DNA of 64,000 nucleotides from Xanthoparmelia taractica. Taxonomy: Eukaryota; Ascomycota; Lecanoromycetes; Lecanorales; Parmeliaceae. A program made the position numbers and the translations under genes. Positions within the stretch are counted from its first letter, which is position 1. The number at the start of each line of letters is the position of its first letter. The stretch is taken from positions 58,316 through 122,315 of the forward strand of contig JANQBS010000112.1 of the NCBI GenBank assembly GCA_033085395.1, read 5' to 3'. Positions 22,113-33,321 of the stretch are shown here, piece by piece. The notes under the pieces were generated by a model that was not told the origin of the DNA, ran no database searches, and saw only the letters and a list, made by a program, of their open reading frames with translations.

Positions 22113-23503
22113 CTAAACCGATCGTTCGGCTATCTTTTTGCGAAGTGCTGCCCTCCTTCTCTCCACCCAAGTCTCATATTCCTCATTGGGAATATCCCAC
22201 TTCTCAAGTCTCTTTTGATCCCAAAAGACATAGCCCCATTCCCTGAGAGGTTCATTCTGCCAGAGATAATAGCTGAAGTCCACCTTGTTGCCAGTGGCCC
22301 AAAGCCACATTACATTGGGTCCGCTGCGAATATTGTCACCTTCGAAATGAACCTCTACTTCGTCGTCCACAGCCAAAGTCTGGTAGACATCAGCCTGTGA
22401 CGGCACGTCCAAAGCATCCGAAAGAAAAGACGATCCATTGCGAAGACCGAGTTCCAGGTAGCCTATTTGCCTGCGTCGTGAAGACGTCTGGATTCTTCGA
22501 TAGAAACGCAGGCTGAGCGCCATGAGGTATTCTATGTTCTCTTCAAGCCAAGGGCCTAAGCATAATCAGCATATTGCTCTCTGTATAAAACATTAGTGAA
22601 AGAGCCATTACCGTCTTCTGAAATGTCCAAATTTGGACGTGTCTCACGGAGGTCCGGCTCAAACTTCTGTAGCATGTGACGGTAGTAGCTACAGAAGTAG
22701 TCTCGCACGCACGCTAGCTCTTCAACCTCCCAAGGATTGAACAAGCCGAGGAACCGTGATGACTTCTCCATTGAATCTAGCTCGGGTGTACTTCCTCTGG
22801 CTCGGTATGGAGCATCGGAGGACTTCTGTTCAGCTAACGGGAGGTCCCAATCTCGAAAGAGTCTGCAAAAGATCTCGAAACGGTAGAAAGCACGGTAGAA
22901 GCGACGAATTTCGTTTGGTGAGAGCTGTTCGCCGTGCCCCACCAGTTTGCCAGCAAATGCATGACACGAAAAGGCTTTTTGGCAGAGGTCGTCGGTCGCA
23001 TGTTGTACTTGATTCTGTAGCCGGGCCAGTTTAGATAGACTTTCGAGGTCAAGGTGTTCCGGCGGTGTCCACTCATCACGCTTGTCTTTGTATTCTGAAA
23101 GGAAACCCTTGACTCTGGCAGTCCGATCCTGAAGGTTACTGGTCAGAGTACTGGTCGAACGAACCGCGAAGAAGGCGTCGTAGAGCACATCTGGATGAAT
23201 GGAGTTGAACAAGACTCGCTTGAGGATTGCATTTCTTTGACTCAGATACGCGCTGTGATATCGAGGTGATGCATGGATGAGAGCTTTTAGAGAAGCAATG
23301 TCGCGAATGTTCAGTAGAACGGCGGACTGAATTTCAGGTGGAAGACTTTCTAGACCCGCCTTTAGAGGGATAGAAGGAATTGCTTCCTCTCCTGCTTCGG
23401 GGCTGACGACGGGTACCACAGTGACCTGGCGTCTGTCATCGACTTCATTCTGAATAGCTTTTGAGCCGCCTGCAAGAGTGAATTTCTTTAAGATCCTCTT
23501 CAT
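22113..23503 (-). CDS. F-box-like protein, paralog A (444 aa)
   Basis: Exons 23503..22612 and 22555..22113; the intron has donor GTAATG and acceptor TATGCTTAG and joins GAC G/GC in frame. The open frame extends upstream of 23503, but the first ATG is MKRILKKF, which matches the start of the downstream paralog. Residues about 45-95 (GLESLPPEIQSAVLLNI, then ASLKALIHASP) resemble the F-box-like opening common in large fungal F-box families. The rest is helical, with a WEVEELACVRDYF motif shared with the paralog and a C-terminal WGYVFWDQKRLEKW motif. If a true F-box it would bind Skp1 in an SCF ubiquitin ligase; that is inference. It pairs with the gene at 25539-26949. Confidence 0.78.
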
Positions 23504-24079
23504 TTCGGCGCTGACAGTGAATGTGGATTGTTTGCGATGGGCACAAGTTTTCAGTTCATTCTTAAACAAAAGTCTTGTCTAACTGTGTCAAACACTTACT
23601 AAGTATAGATTCAGCCTTCCGGTTGTTGCTTCTGGCTATTGTTTGAGAATACAATGAAACAATGGAAGCATAGGGGCTGGTGGGTTGGAGCTCATGGCTC
23701 GCCGCAGCCGCGCGCCTCGCTGGTGTGACACACGAAATGTCAGTCCAACACCATCTTAAAGTAGTCATGTCCTCGAACATGGCCAATATCACCTATACAG
23801 GAACCTTGCTTTTCAAACCTTCATCGTTCCTAGGCAGCTTACTGGCCACGCAACTGACATAGGTTCGGATTAATTGTTGTTGGCGTGGGGCTGAATGTGT
23901 ACCCTGCATCTGCATTACTTTCCGAGCGACTTACTTTCTCTTGCGTTACATCTTTCAAGTGACAAGAACCTATAGACCTCGTCATGTCTAGAGTTTGTAC
24001 CTACGCATGTGTGGTTTTCGAGAGTTTGAAAGAATTATTTTTTGCCCAGACCTTTCTGAGGTTTCGCGAAGTTTTAGCT

Positions 24080-24236
24080 GTTGATTGGTCCTATGGGTAT
24101 TATGACTGATCGCTGAGCCTCTTTAACCCTCTCAATGCCCTGAAACGGAAGGTTCAAGACCGGCGAACAAAGCTATTGATTCGTCCTATAAGCATCATGA
24201 TGGATCGCTGAGCCTCTCCAGTCCCCTCAAATGCTC
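24080..24236. repeat. Imperfect direct repeat pair, about 60 bp units spaced 95 bp
   Basis: Two copies, about 24080-24140 and about 24175-24236, share TTGATT.GTCCTAT, then ATGA.GGATCGCTGAGCCTCT or a near variant, then CCCTCAA. They lie 130-290 bp upstream of the Arg/Ser-rich gene start. They could be a promoter duplication or the remnant of a small element. Confidence 0.7.
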
Positions 24237-24240
24237 ATCA

Positions 24241-24250
24241 GTATATATAC
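24241..24250 (+). promoter_or_regulatory. Candidate TATA box
   Basis: GTATATATAC sits about 115 bp upstream of the ATG at 24365, a plausible TATA position for this plus-strand gene. Judged on position and sequence only. Confidence 0.4.
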
Positions 24251-24364
24251 TGGTTGAATATCACTTATTCTTCTTGTGTTCGCCAAAGGCTAAGACTTGT
24301 TTATATATCTATATATTCCGCTGCCTCCGCAACACCGTCACTCGCTTTAGCTTTTTGAGTTAGT

Positions 24365-25337
24365 ATGTGCTTTGGTCATGACAGAAGCTCTGATGGAGGT
24401 TCACCAAGGCCGCCGAGACCCGGTATGCGACCTTGAAACCTGACCTGAGAAAGCGGTCTTACTGACTAATGGGTCTCCAGCAGTACACCGTGTACCGTTG
24501 AGCATTGAGAGAACATCGCGTGTTGCGGTTCCTGCCCGAGCCCGTTCTCCTTCTCGGAAGCGCGTGGATCACTCACGGGGAAGAAGTACCCAGAGATCTG
24601 TGCACCGCGAACCATTGAGCATTGAGAGAACATCGCCGCTGGTGGTTTCTGCCCGTTCCCCATCCCCTCCTTGGAAGCCTGCGAATCATAAACCGGAAAG
24701 GCCTACCCAAAGACCTATCAACACTTACAAGCAGCCAAACCCGTGGACCCCAGAGATGGTCCTCGAGTATGATAACTACAAAGCTGCAGACGTCTCAAGT
24801 GGAGCGGCTTCGTCAAGATACCGGCGAGAAAGGGAGCGAAGAGTAACGGACGCGAATGCAGTGAATTGGACCACTGGGAGCCAGACCTTTGCACCAATGA
24901 AGCTCACGCCTGACAGCCACTTTGAGCTACTACCAATGGCGGTTGACTGGGAAGGCAAGGCCACAATGTGAGTACTCGCTGACTGGAACTTGCCCCTGGG
25001 TGTAAGGAATGCTGACTCGCAATATAGTCACCACTCGTTGCGGAAAGGCTTTGATGAGGCTCACCCTAGAGCATACGATTCTCCCAGACAGAAAGAGACG
25101 CATCGAAAGAAAGCTAAGGATGCCCTAAGATCAGCAAATTTAGCAAGAAGTAGGGTGATCGAGCATGATCTATACCAGTGGGTTACCTACATCTTCGTCA
25201 CGACCTTCAATTAATGAGTTAACAACAGGGGGAATTTCATGCAATCTGACCCATACGACTATCTTGACTGGGCAACGGGAGGCAGTAGCAACCTCCCAAA
25301 CCGTCGAAGAATAAAGGTATATGACTATGATAAATGA
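24365..25337 (+). CDS. Arg/Ser-rich protein with internal duplication (four exons, 267 aa)
   Basis: Exons: 24365..24422, 24481..24967, 25028..25177 and 25229..25337 (804 nt). The ATG at 24365 was chosen because only it gives the phase-1 end needed for exon 2; the ATG at 24378 does not. Donors are GTATGC, GTGAGT and GTGGGT; acceptors are CTCCAG, ATATAG and AACAACAG. The product starts MCFGHDRSSDGG. Residues about 20-98 are two tandem copies of a 39-residue unit (VHR.PLSIERTS ... PTQR or STQR), basic and Ser/Pro-rich. The middle holds a basic SRYRRERERR segment, and the C-terminus ends NRRRIKVYDYDK. No known domain was recognised. It sits between two F-box-like paralogs on the opposite strand. 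Splice-factor-like RS composition is visible, but function is unknown. Confidence 0.65.
24483..24716 (+). repeat. Tandem duplication of a 117-bp coding unit
   Basis: Copies at 24483-24599 and 24600-24716 encode two 39-residue units with the shared core PLSIERTS. The reading frame is preserved and the copies have diverged at many codons, which suggests an old duplication under some protein-level constraint. Confidence 0.8.
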
Positions 25338-25538
25338 TTTTCACGACTGGGACCGAATGTTAGGAGTGGTCGGTTTTGCATATTTCTGAACTTTGATAAG
25401 GGTCTGTTCGCCTCGATCAGTTTGTACTATAGAATTACGCATTGCATCGCTCACCTGTAACGATTTTTGCCACCAACAAGCATCAGTGGCCTTTTGCACG
25501 CTATCCCTCCTAAAAATTTGCCCGCTTCGGTCGCTTTC

Positions 25539-26949
25539 TCAAACTGGTGGGGTGTAATGAATATAGTCATAAGGGTTTTCTTGTAGAATGGCCCATCCGT
25601 CCAACCTCTCTTTATCCCACATGACATACCCCCACTGCCTCAAACCCTCTTTATGAGGATGGTAATAGAAAATTTCAAACTCATGCCCTGTTGACCATGT
25701 CCATGCCGCATTTGGACCATGCTTATCGCTATCCCTTTGGAGTTTTAGGGTGGCTTCACTTACCCATGCATCGTACATAGGACTGTCCCAATCAAGAGTA
25801 TCTTGCTCTAAGGTGCGAGATAGCCAAGTCCATGATGTTCCCGAGTTCTCTCGCAGCATACGCATTTGAACTTCATGAGAAGCTTTGATGAGTGTGTGGA
25901 AGAAGCCTAGGCCGAGGGTCAGGTAGTGTTCGTGATACTCGGCTTCGAAGACTAGCAGCACGTTAGCTATCCGACCTACGTCAAATTCGAGCTTAATCCA
26001 CCACGTTCTGACCTTCGGACATCCATTCAGGGGAAAAGTCCCATGGCGCAGTGTGATAACGGGGTTCCCCTTCTAACAGTTCTTGTAATTCCGACTTGCA
26101 TTTTTTGCACAGCTCAGCATACCGCCGCGTGATGTAGTCCCGTACACAAGCCAACTCTTCTACCTCCCAAACATTGAAAAGCGCGAGGAAGAGGAACGAC
26201 TTGTCCTGGCTATCGAGCGATCCGATCGAATCCCTTTCTGAAGCGAGGCGAGCTACGTCCAGATCGAAATCCTCTTCGTGAAAAAGAACGGTGAAGAGCT
26301 CATAGCGGTAGAAAGCTCGATGGATCCGACTTATTTCATGTGGCGAGAGTGATGTAAAATGATATAGACTTTGACCTGTGACTGGGTGCGTTGACAGCGC
26401 GTAGTCACAGAAGTCTTTAGTGGCATCAATTACTGACAGATGAAACTCCGATAATGCTTTCTTGGTTTTTGGTTCGAGTGGTTGAAGTGCCACATCCGGT
26501 GAGGCTCTCACAGTCTTGTAATGCTCGAGGAAGGCTTCTAAATGGGACACATAATCGTCATCATCTCGCGGCAGCTTCAGCGCATCTACAATCGCCAAGG
26601 CATCGAAGAGCACATCTGGATGAATATCTCGGAGCAGTATGCTAGATAAGATTGAATGGCGTTGGCTTTGATAGGCCCTGAGGTAGGATGGCGACGCAGA
26701 GATGAGCGCTTGGAGAGTCGACATGTCTGGCATCTGGTGGAGAATGGCTTGCTGTATCTCAACCGCAACACCTTGTAGGCATGCTCTCTGCGGGATGGTT
26801 TTCTCTTTCCGAGCCTCTCTGGGTTTCAAAACCACCACATCGGGACTGCCTTGTTCTTTCCGAACGTTTCTGGGTATGAAAACCTCCGCATTGCGACTGC
26901 CTTGCGCCTCCGGGCTATGGCGACGGTATCTTCGAAGCAATCTTCTCAT
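25539..26949 (-). CDS. F-box-like protein, paralog B (449 aa)
   Basis: Exons 26949..26013 and 25951..25539. The intron (donor GTCAGA, branch GCTAAC, acceptor CTGCTAG) lies at the position equivalent to the intron of paralog A, and both interrupt after an SE(D) segment. The start MRRLLRRY matches MKRILKKF of paralog A. Shared landmarks are IQ.AIL/IQSAVL, LQALISASP/LKALIHASP, DIHPDVL.DA/SIHPDVLYDA, FNVWEVEELACVRDY and WGYVMWDKERLDGW. Divergence is strong elsewhere. A probable F-box-like substrate adaptor, inferred from the N-terminal Leu-rich opening only. Only 201 bp separate its end from the end of the Arg/Ser-rich gene, which is convergent. Confidence 0.78.
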
Positions 26950-28047
26950 CTCGAGGGAAGCTTTAGTTCTAGTACACTGTAACACGAAGATCTTATAAAG
27001 GTACGAGAGACAATCCGCAGATGGATGGAAGAGAGCAATTCAGATCGAGTCACACTAGGCAACAACAGATACAAGAGTCACCTACCTTAGTTGCTGCGCG
27101 ACGTGCGCGTAAAGAACTGAAAGACCAAGCCTAATTGTACAGCCCAAAGTATATGGCTCTTGCGCTAATTGGAGCTTCAAATGTCATGCTACATGACTCA
27201 CGATCTGGTGGAGGCTAGAGCGTACGGTCTAGTGGTATGTATAGCTTGGAAGATTACTTTCGAGCATCTGGGGAGTATAGCATGAAGAACCTAGATACCA
27301 TAAATAAGAAGAATGGAATTTGGATCTATGGTTCAATTGAATGGGTTTGCTGGACTGGAAGTGATGTGTCACGTGTGTGTGTCTATGCAAAAGTATAGAG
27401 TAGGGTTAGGGCAGGCACTAGCCCTGTCCAGGACTTATTGTGCCGGTTTGTCCCTACCACCTATATTATCTCCCCTCGTCTTACCGCTCTCTACAGTGCT
27501 AAATAACACACCGAAGTCCGAAGTCTTAGCTACTTTTATCATCTCCTTTACTTTTGAACATAAAAAAGCTAATCTTCTGCCGCGTACTTAGCTACATATC
27601 TACTTCTTCCTAGTGCCTAATAAATGCGTCACCTTAGGTATACGGCCACGCGGTGATACTTATTCAATCCGTTGACTAGTGAATAGTGATCTATGGACTG
27701 ACTGCTCTCGATGCGTTGTATGATTCTCTGCAACGGTCCTTTAGGTTGAAATGCCTCTTACGTTTTCTACGGAATGTTACCTCTTCCTCTATCTACAGTC
27801 TCAGTACCGCCTGACACGTAAGATGATAACGAGTGCATGAGTGGTAAGGCCCAAATTGTTATCGTTATTCCTGCTGTCCAATCGTCCTTTTTCTCCTATC
27901 AATTATCCGAATACACCAAGCGACAATCACCAGGTTTCTTGCAAGATCGAGTCCGTCTGCGCTGAAGAAGCCTTCTCCCCGCCAGACATCAAACCCCATA
28001 AACCCATCCATACCCGTCCCATAATGCGATAGAACACCACTATATAC
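26950..28047. other. Intergenic, no gene seen
   Basis: Upstream region of paralog B and 3' side of the ankyrin gene. It contains a short TTAGGG-like motif (GTAGGGTTAGGG near 27402), too short to be a telomere remnant. No coding frame was recognised. Confidence 0.55.
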
Positions 28048-29703
28048 TTACTTGCATAACTCATTCATCATCCTCCTAATTCCCTCTCTCTTGACCTCCT
28101 CCTTATCACCCCTTTTGAAAAAACAGACATATCTCAAATCCCGCTGCGCCAACATGACCATGACCTTATAAAGGTTCCGCGTTGCGTCATAATCATAGCC
28201 ATACTGACTTCCCACACCAGGAATAAGATGATAGTCACTCCTCGCCTCCGCGAACTTCAACGCTTGCGGCATATCCGTCACAGCGCCGGCTTGGAACAAA
28301 AGCTTGAGAAGCCCTGGCTTACGGCCCAGAATTGCAGCCTCGACCGGGTTAGTGTAAGCGCAAGATTCCGAGGCTGGGCGGGTACAATTGACATCTGCAC
28401 CTCTTTGAATGAGAAGTTTGGCGATAGACTCACGGCCCATGGAGAGGGCGATCATGAGCGCTGTGCCGTGAGATGAGGAGCAAGTGTCGACTTCGGCGCC
28501 GTGGTCAAGGAGGATCTGGATGATTGACTCTCGGCCTAGGGTAATGGCTTCTTGGAGAATGTTCAGGCGGTGGGTAGAGGAGACTTGGTATTCTCCCTCG
28601 AGTGGCACGCCATTTCGGGCTAGGAGAGACATCATGGAGTCGGATCTCAGAGCGGCACGGAGAGGGATAAGATTTTGGGAGAGGTAGTCAACTTTGAGGT
28701 TGACCTTTTTGCTGAGGAGGAACCGGACGCTGTCGTCGTTATTGGCGGATACTGCGTTCCAGAGCACATTTTTTTTTTCGCGGGTTGCGTCTACGTTGGC
28801 GCCTTTTCTTAGTAAGGCTTCCATTAAGGGAACTGAGGGAAAGCGGGCAGCGCTCCAAAGAGCATGATCCAACAATTCCTGGTCAAGGATATTTCTGGTC
28901 GAACTATCGTTGAGAATTTCGAGAGCCTTGTTAAAATCCTTCTTGGCGATAGCGGAGATGAGCCGATTCTTTCCGCTGGAGAAAGTTGCTAACGATCCAA
29001 ACCGAGGTCTAGATTTCAACTTTGGTGGTGGCTGTATGTTTACGAGCGTTGTGGCATCACTTTCCGACCTGGAGAAGCTCCTGTCGGAGATAGAGGACAC
29101 GACCGACCTCTTAGGGGTTGCAAATCCCTCAGGCCTTGAGAGCTCGACCACCCACTGCCAAGACTCGAACTCTGGCGTTGGTAGGGTTGGTTCTTCAAGT
29201 ACCGGGGTTCCAATGACAAGACTAGCGTCAGGTCGTTATTGATGTCAATGGGTATCTTGGGCAGAAAACGAACCTTCTAAAAGCTGTCAGTAACATTATA
29301 TTCAAAACAAGCCGACTTCTAATCTCAGCAATGTCTTCGCCACCAAGTCTTAGCCGATCCCACGAGCTTTTATCGTCCGTGCCCAAGCTTTGATATTTCT
29401 GAACGATATATTGCAAGTCGGCAAGAACACTAACACAGCCATCCAGGATGGTCTTCAGTCTGGCTTCTCTCCGAGGTGGCAAAGGGTGGGACAACTGGCT
29501 GTCGGCTGCTTCTCCCAGAACGCAATGCAATGACTCAAGCTCCCTACTGATGTTTCCGAATACTTCCGGGGCAGCTTTACCTGGAAGTATATAAGTATAT
29601 GATTCCAAAAGTGGTGTGTTGTCATACACGACAAGTATATTTTCCGCGCTAATTGGCCGACGGCCACAAAGTCGCTTACCCCAAATCCAAAAGGCACGGG
29701 CAT
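28048..29703 (-). CDS. Helo-like N-terminal domain plus ankyrin repeat protein (junction unresolved)
   Basis: Exon 1 is 29703..29628 (MPVPFGFGVSDFVAVG); a 47-nt intron 29627..29581 joins TCG T/GT AAA to give YLSCKAAPEVFGN. Exon 2 continues to about 29264. This N-terminus matches the fungal STAND-type N-terminal (Helo-like/PigL) domain placed ahead of ankyrin or NACHT modules. The ankyrin part is a separate open frame, 28048 to about 29235, with repeats such as LLDHGAEVDT, LLIQRGADVN and LLFQAGAVTD. The two frames differ by one register near 29230-29280. Possible joins are donor GTTCGT at 29273 to acceptor TCAAG near 29142, or GTTTTC at 29269 to TTGGCAG near 29159. Otherwise there is a frameshift and the gene is broken. 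Role unknown; such proteins are linked to fungal nonself recognition. Confidence 0.6.
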
Positions 29704-31462
29704 CTTGAATTACAGGATCTGCAATGCAGCAGTACAACGCTCCGGTAGCGAGAAATGGCAGGTCCTCTCGGCCAGGAAGGCCTATCAGCTCCGGTCGGGC
29801 AGCCTTATCTCGCTCGGTGCGATCAGACCTACCGAAATAACATAATCGTCGGAAAGCGTGTCAGCTCTTTTCTCGTCCAGTCATTCCTTCGTTATTTATT
29901 AATCATAGGTCCAGAAGATGAAACCAACGAGACTGGAAAAGGACGGGATGCGGTGGGGTAAGTTAAAGCTGTCGAGATCTGACAAGTCCCGACCCCAAGG
30001 AAGCCTATTCATCGGCGTCGCTAGCAGCAAGTCTAGGCTAGGATTGCATCGGACGGTCATCCACCTGGCCAATGGCAGTCGCACAATTGACGAGCCGTGG
30101 CTGCTGCCGTATTCAGGCATCTAGCACAGCCTTGCAGACACAAGGCTTTCCTGGCTCCTGCATTTGCTGCGCCTTAGGGTTATTTCCTCAGGATCAGTGG
30201 CGCGTGATGGGAGTATTTGATTCCCTTTTGAGCTACAACGTAAGTGCTACAGTGCAACACAGCCTCAGCTTGTCACCTTTGGCTCATAGAAAATGTTTTA
30301 TTCTCTGCTACGTCGTTGCTACCTCCTGTATGACGGGGAGCGAATGCTGCAGCACCCCCCCTCGACAACACGGCTCTGCGGACTGTGCCTCAGTCCCTAC
30401 CCTAAGAGGCAAAGATCGCTTGCTTAGTCCCTTTCGATTAGCGCCCTCAGCCTAATACAGAACCTTTAGTCCACTCTTTCTTCCCGGATATTTTAATTTC
30501 GCTATCGCATCATGTACGTCTCTTCTCGATAACACTCACCATCTCACTCATCCTCAGCTTCATCTGAAATGGGAACATCTTGATTATGAAGCTACAGACA
30601 GAGCACCATAGCGCCGGGAGGTTCTGCGACAGCCGCCGTGTTGAGGATCATCCCAGCAGGTAATATTGCTAAGTTTTAAGTCCGGGCTTAAACAACGGAA
30701 TCTGTCACCGACTGTGGCGATAATTTTACGCGCGTCTGAAGTTTTGGCTCTTTCGTAAACGGTGTAGAAATTGATTTCAGTCCGCAGGCTCACTTTGTTA
30801 TCTCTATGCCATTGTAGAGTCTATGCACTGATGTGTGCGAGTCCCTGGGAAATGGATTGTTACCATTTTGCTTTAGAAGCGGCATACGTAACCACTAAGG
30901 CCAATCAAGCACGTAAGTAATCCAAGATGAGAAGAGAACGCGTTGGGTTTTGCGATATTAGCGTATACGTCTTGAACAAGATACAATGTGAAGATGAAGA
31001 CTGTAATGACTGAAGAATAGGTGGAGGCGTCAGTATTTATGCTTGCGACCAGGCCAAGTTTCTGCGTCGCGCCTTGTATGCCTCTCAGTAAGATTCTGTT
31101 TCAGCTCTGGATGCTCGGATATATACATACTGTTGCGGGTTGCGGCTTCGAGATACTACAACTGCTGCTCCTGCCGCTTCTATTTTTGTCTTTCTCCATC
31201 TATTGTATTGGGGAGAGCCACCAACGGTAGGTAGCGCATAAGGCACTTGCATGAAAGCCTGCATTAAATCTTCCATGGCAAGGCTGAACCATGATAGGAT
31301 TGCGGAGGTAATATACATGTTCTATTTGAGAATCTATCTCATATAGCTAGATCATGGCTAGATGTCCGGAGACAGTCGCCTTCTTGGCTCCGGGTATTTG
31401 ATTTCGCCTATTCATATCGATGAGCAGACGGCTCCTGACGTTGCATATATCGCGGATCATGA
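29704..31462. other. Intergenic, no gene seen
   Basis: Between the 5' end of the ankyrin gene and the 3' end of the DUF6536 pseudogene. Several short frames overlap on both strands; none has a recognisable domain or convincing splice sites. Confidence 0.5.
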
Positions 31463-32803
31463 TCATTCATAAAAAGTTCTCTCTACCAAAGGACTGGATT
31501 GCCCTGGAGAAAACGTGGCATGTCTCGTACAGCTCTCAGCGTTATCAGCATGATCCGTACAATGGTTGACCAATTTCCAAATCAACGGCTTCATCGCCAT
31601 ACCAGGCTCAAATCGAGCTCCTTGCGCTGGCTGACAGATCGCGGCTATCGACGCCGAACACGTCGCTGCGAAGGGCATAGTACCCGGATATCTCATCCCA
31701 AAACCTAGACTCAAAATCGCGAATAGCATGAAAAACGCTACCGCGAGCGTTACTATGATAGCATATGCTGAATACCCCACAGTAGAGATGAGTTGTCCAC
31801 GATCTTCCATTCCGTCTGGTGCATAAGGATTTACTCGAACCAGGAAAAAGGGTTCAGAGAATAGCCAGTGCAGCAATGCTGATGCAGTCATGAGGGGGAT
31901 AGGAAAGCGATAGGGTAGTGAGAGGTAATAGGAGGATCTTTGCTGGCCGGTGGGCTGAGTAACACGGAGGCCACGTTTTTCGGTACTGTAACGAAGGAAT
32001 TCGGAGCGTGACAGCATGGAAGTGAGAACGGCGTTATAGGCCACGTAGACATAGAATAAGATAATTTGTCGAGTGTTGGCAAGAAGGACGCTACCTATAA
32101 GGCCATGGTTGAGGTTTCATGGAACATTTCACCAGACTAGTTCAGATAAACTGCTGGAAGAGAAACCTAAAGAAAGAAAGTTGTTAAGGTTGTTGTGGGC
32201 ATACAGGCCAATGACAGAGGCCAATCCGATGATTGCGAGTAGAAATAACGAAAGCCACAAAGATAGAGAGGCGCACCTAACCAGAACCGGCGCTTGGGAA
32301 GCCATTGAAGGGGCATTTTTGGAGCTGTCCAGAAGCCCGGATCTTTCTTGATTTGTGATATACTGGCAAGGTATCGGTGGCTCAAGTTAGGATCTGGTTC
32401 AGAAATGAAGGACTGAATCATATCGCTAGTAGTAATCAACGGTTTAGAAGCACTCCGGATTAAAAAAAAGTGCTAAAGAAATATATTACTTTTAACAGGT
32501 TGGCTGCCAGTACAATCCAAACAATGACAGGCGTTATATCGATATGGTAGGTGCGGTTGGTCTTCTGCGCTAAGCAATAATTGACCGCAACATTGTTTGA
32601 AAGCCTGCGATCTAGAAGATGTTGATCGTTCAGATCGTTGGGAAATGAATTCCAATAAGTGATGTTCGATGTAGCAAGTTCCGCCAAATTATATCTACTC
32701 CCGTCTGTTGTTCCAGATATTGCGCAAGACCATTCGGCTTGTAAAGCTACCCCCTTGATCCATTAGGTCCATGCTCCGAGTAGTGAGTTGGAAGAGTTAT
32801 GTA

Positions 32804-33201
32804 TCCCTTAAACCGTCAGTCTGGCGGCCATCAGGGTTCAAGCCAGACTTAGGGCTAGGGCTTACCTTAGCGTATGTAGATCAATTAATCTCATCTAAAT
32901 ATTCAGATATGTCGAATAATGATGCTATTCCTTCTATCAGCACTCAATTAACTAGCTGCTATACGCCTTAATTAAAGCGAGTTATACTAAGAATATTAGT
33001 ATCCTAATTGTGACGGGTTGGCTGTATATAAGCCTGATTGCTAGAAAGAACTGCATTTAAAAGCACTTACTGCATCAGATTAGCGGAGACGCGGGGCGAA
33101 AATAGGCGAGGACCTTCGATTTAATGAGCAAGCGACTGCTAGTTTCTCTAGGCATAGATCCCGATAATCCCTGGTGGCCGCCAGACTGACGGTTTAAGGG
33201 A
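32804..33201. mobile_element. MITE, 398 bp, 33-bp TIRs, TA target duplication
   Basis: The element starts TCCCTTAAACCGTCAG at 32804 and ends CTGACGGTTTAAGGGA at 33201. The two 33-bp ends are inverted copies with one mismatch (32804-32836 and 33169-33201). TA flanks both sides (32802-32803 and 33202-33203). This is the target site of Tc1/mariner/pogo-type transposases. The interior is AT-rich with no transposase frame, so it is non-autonomous. It lies inside the DUF6536 pseudogene. Confidence 0.9.
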
Positions 33202-33293
33202 TATCCATAACAAGTGCCAAATTACTGTAGTCGGAGTTGGATGGCTGCGAATAATTTGCGAGGCATTCAGCTATAGTAAGAGTTACTGGATCT

Positions 33294-33321
33294 TGCTATA
33301 TAGGTTTAGCTATATAGGTTT
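33294..33321. repeat. Two tandem copies of GCTATATAGGTTTA
   Basis: A 14-bp unit is repeated twice exactly inside the decayed DUF6536 gene, between its coding blocks. Likely a local slippage duplication. Confidence 0.7.

Larger units (their letters stand above)
23504..24364. other. Intergenic, divergent promoter region with a direct repeat
   Basis: Lies between paralog A (minus) and the Arg/Ser-rich gene (plus), so it carries both 5' regions. It contains an imperfect direct repeat (listed separately) and a TATATATA box near 24241. No gene seen. Confidence 0.55.
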
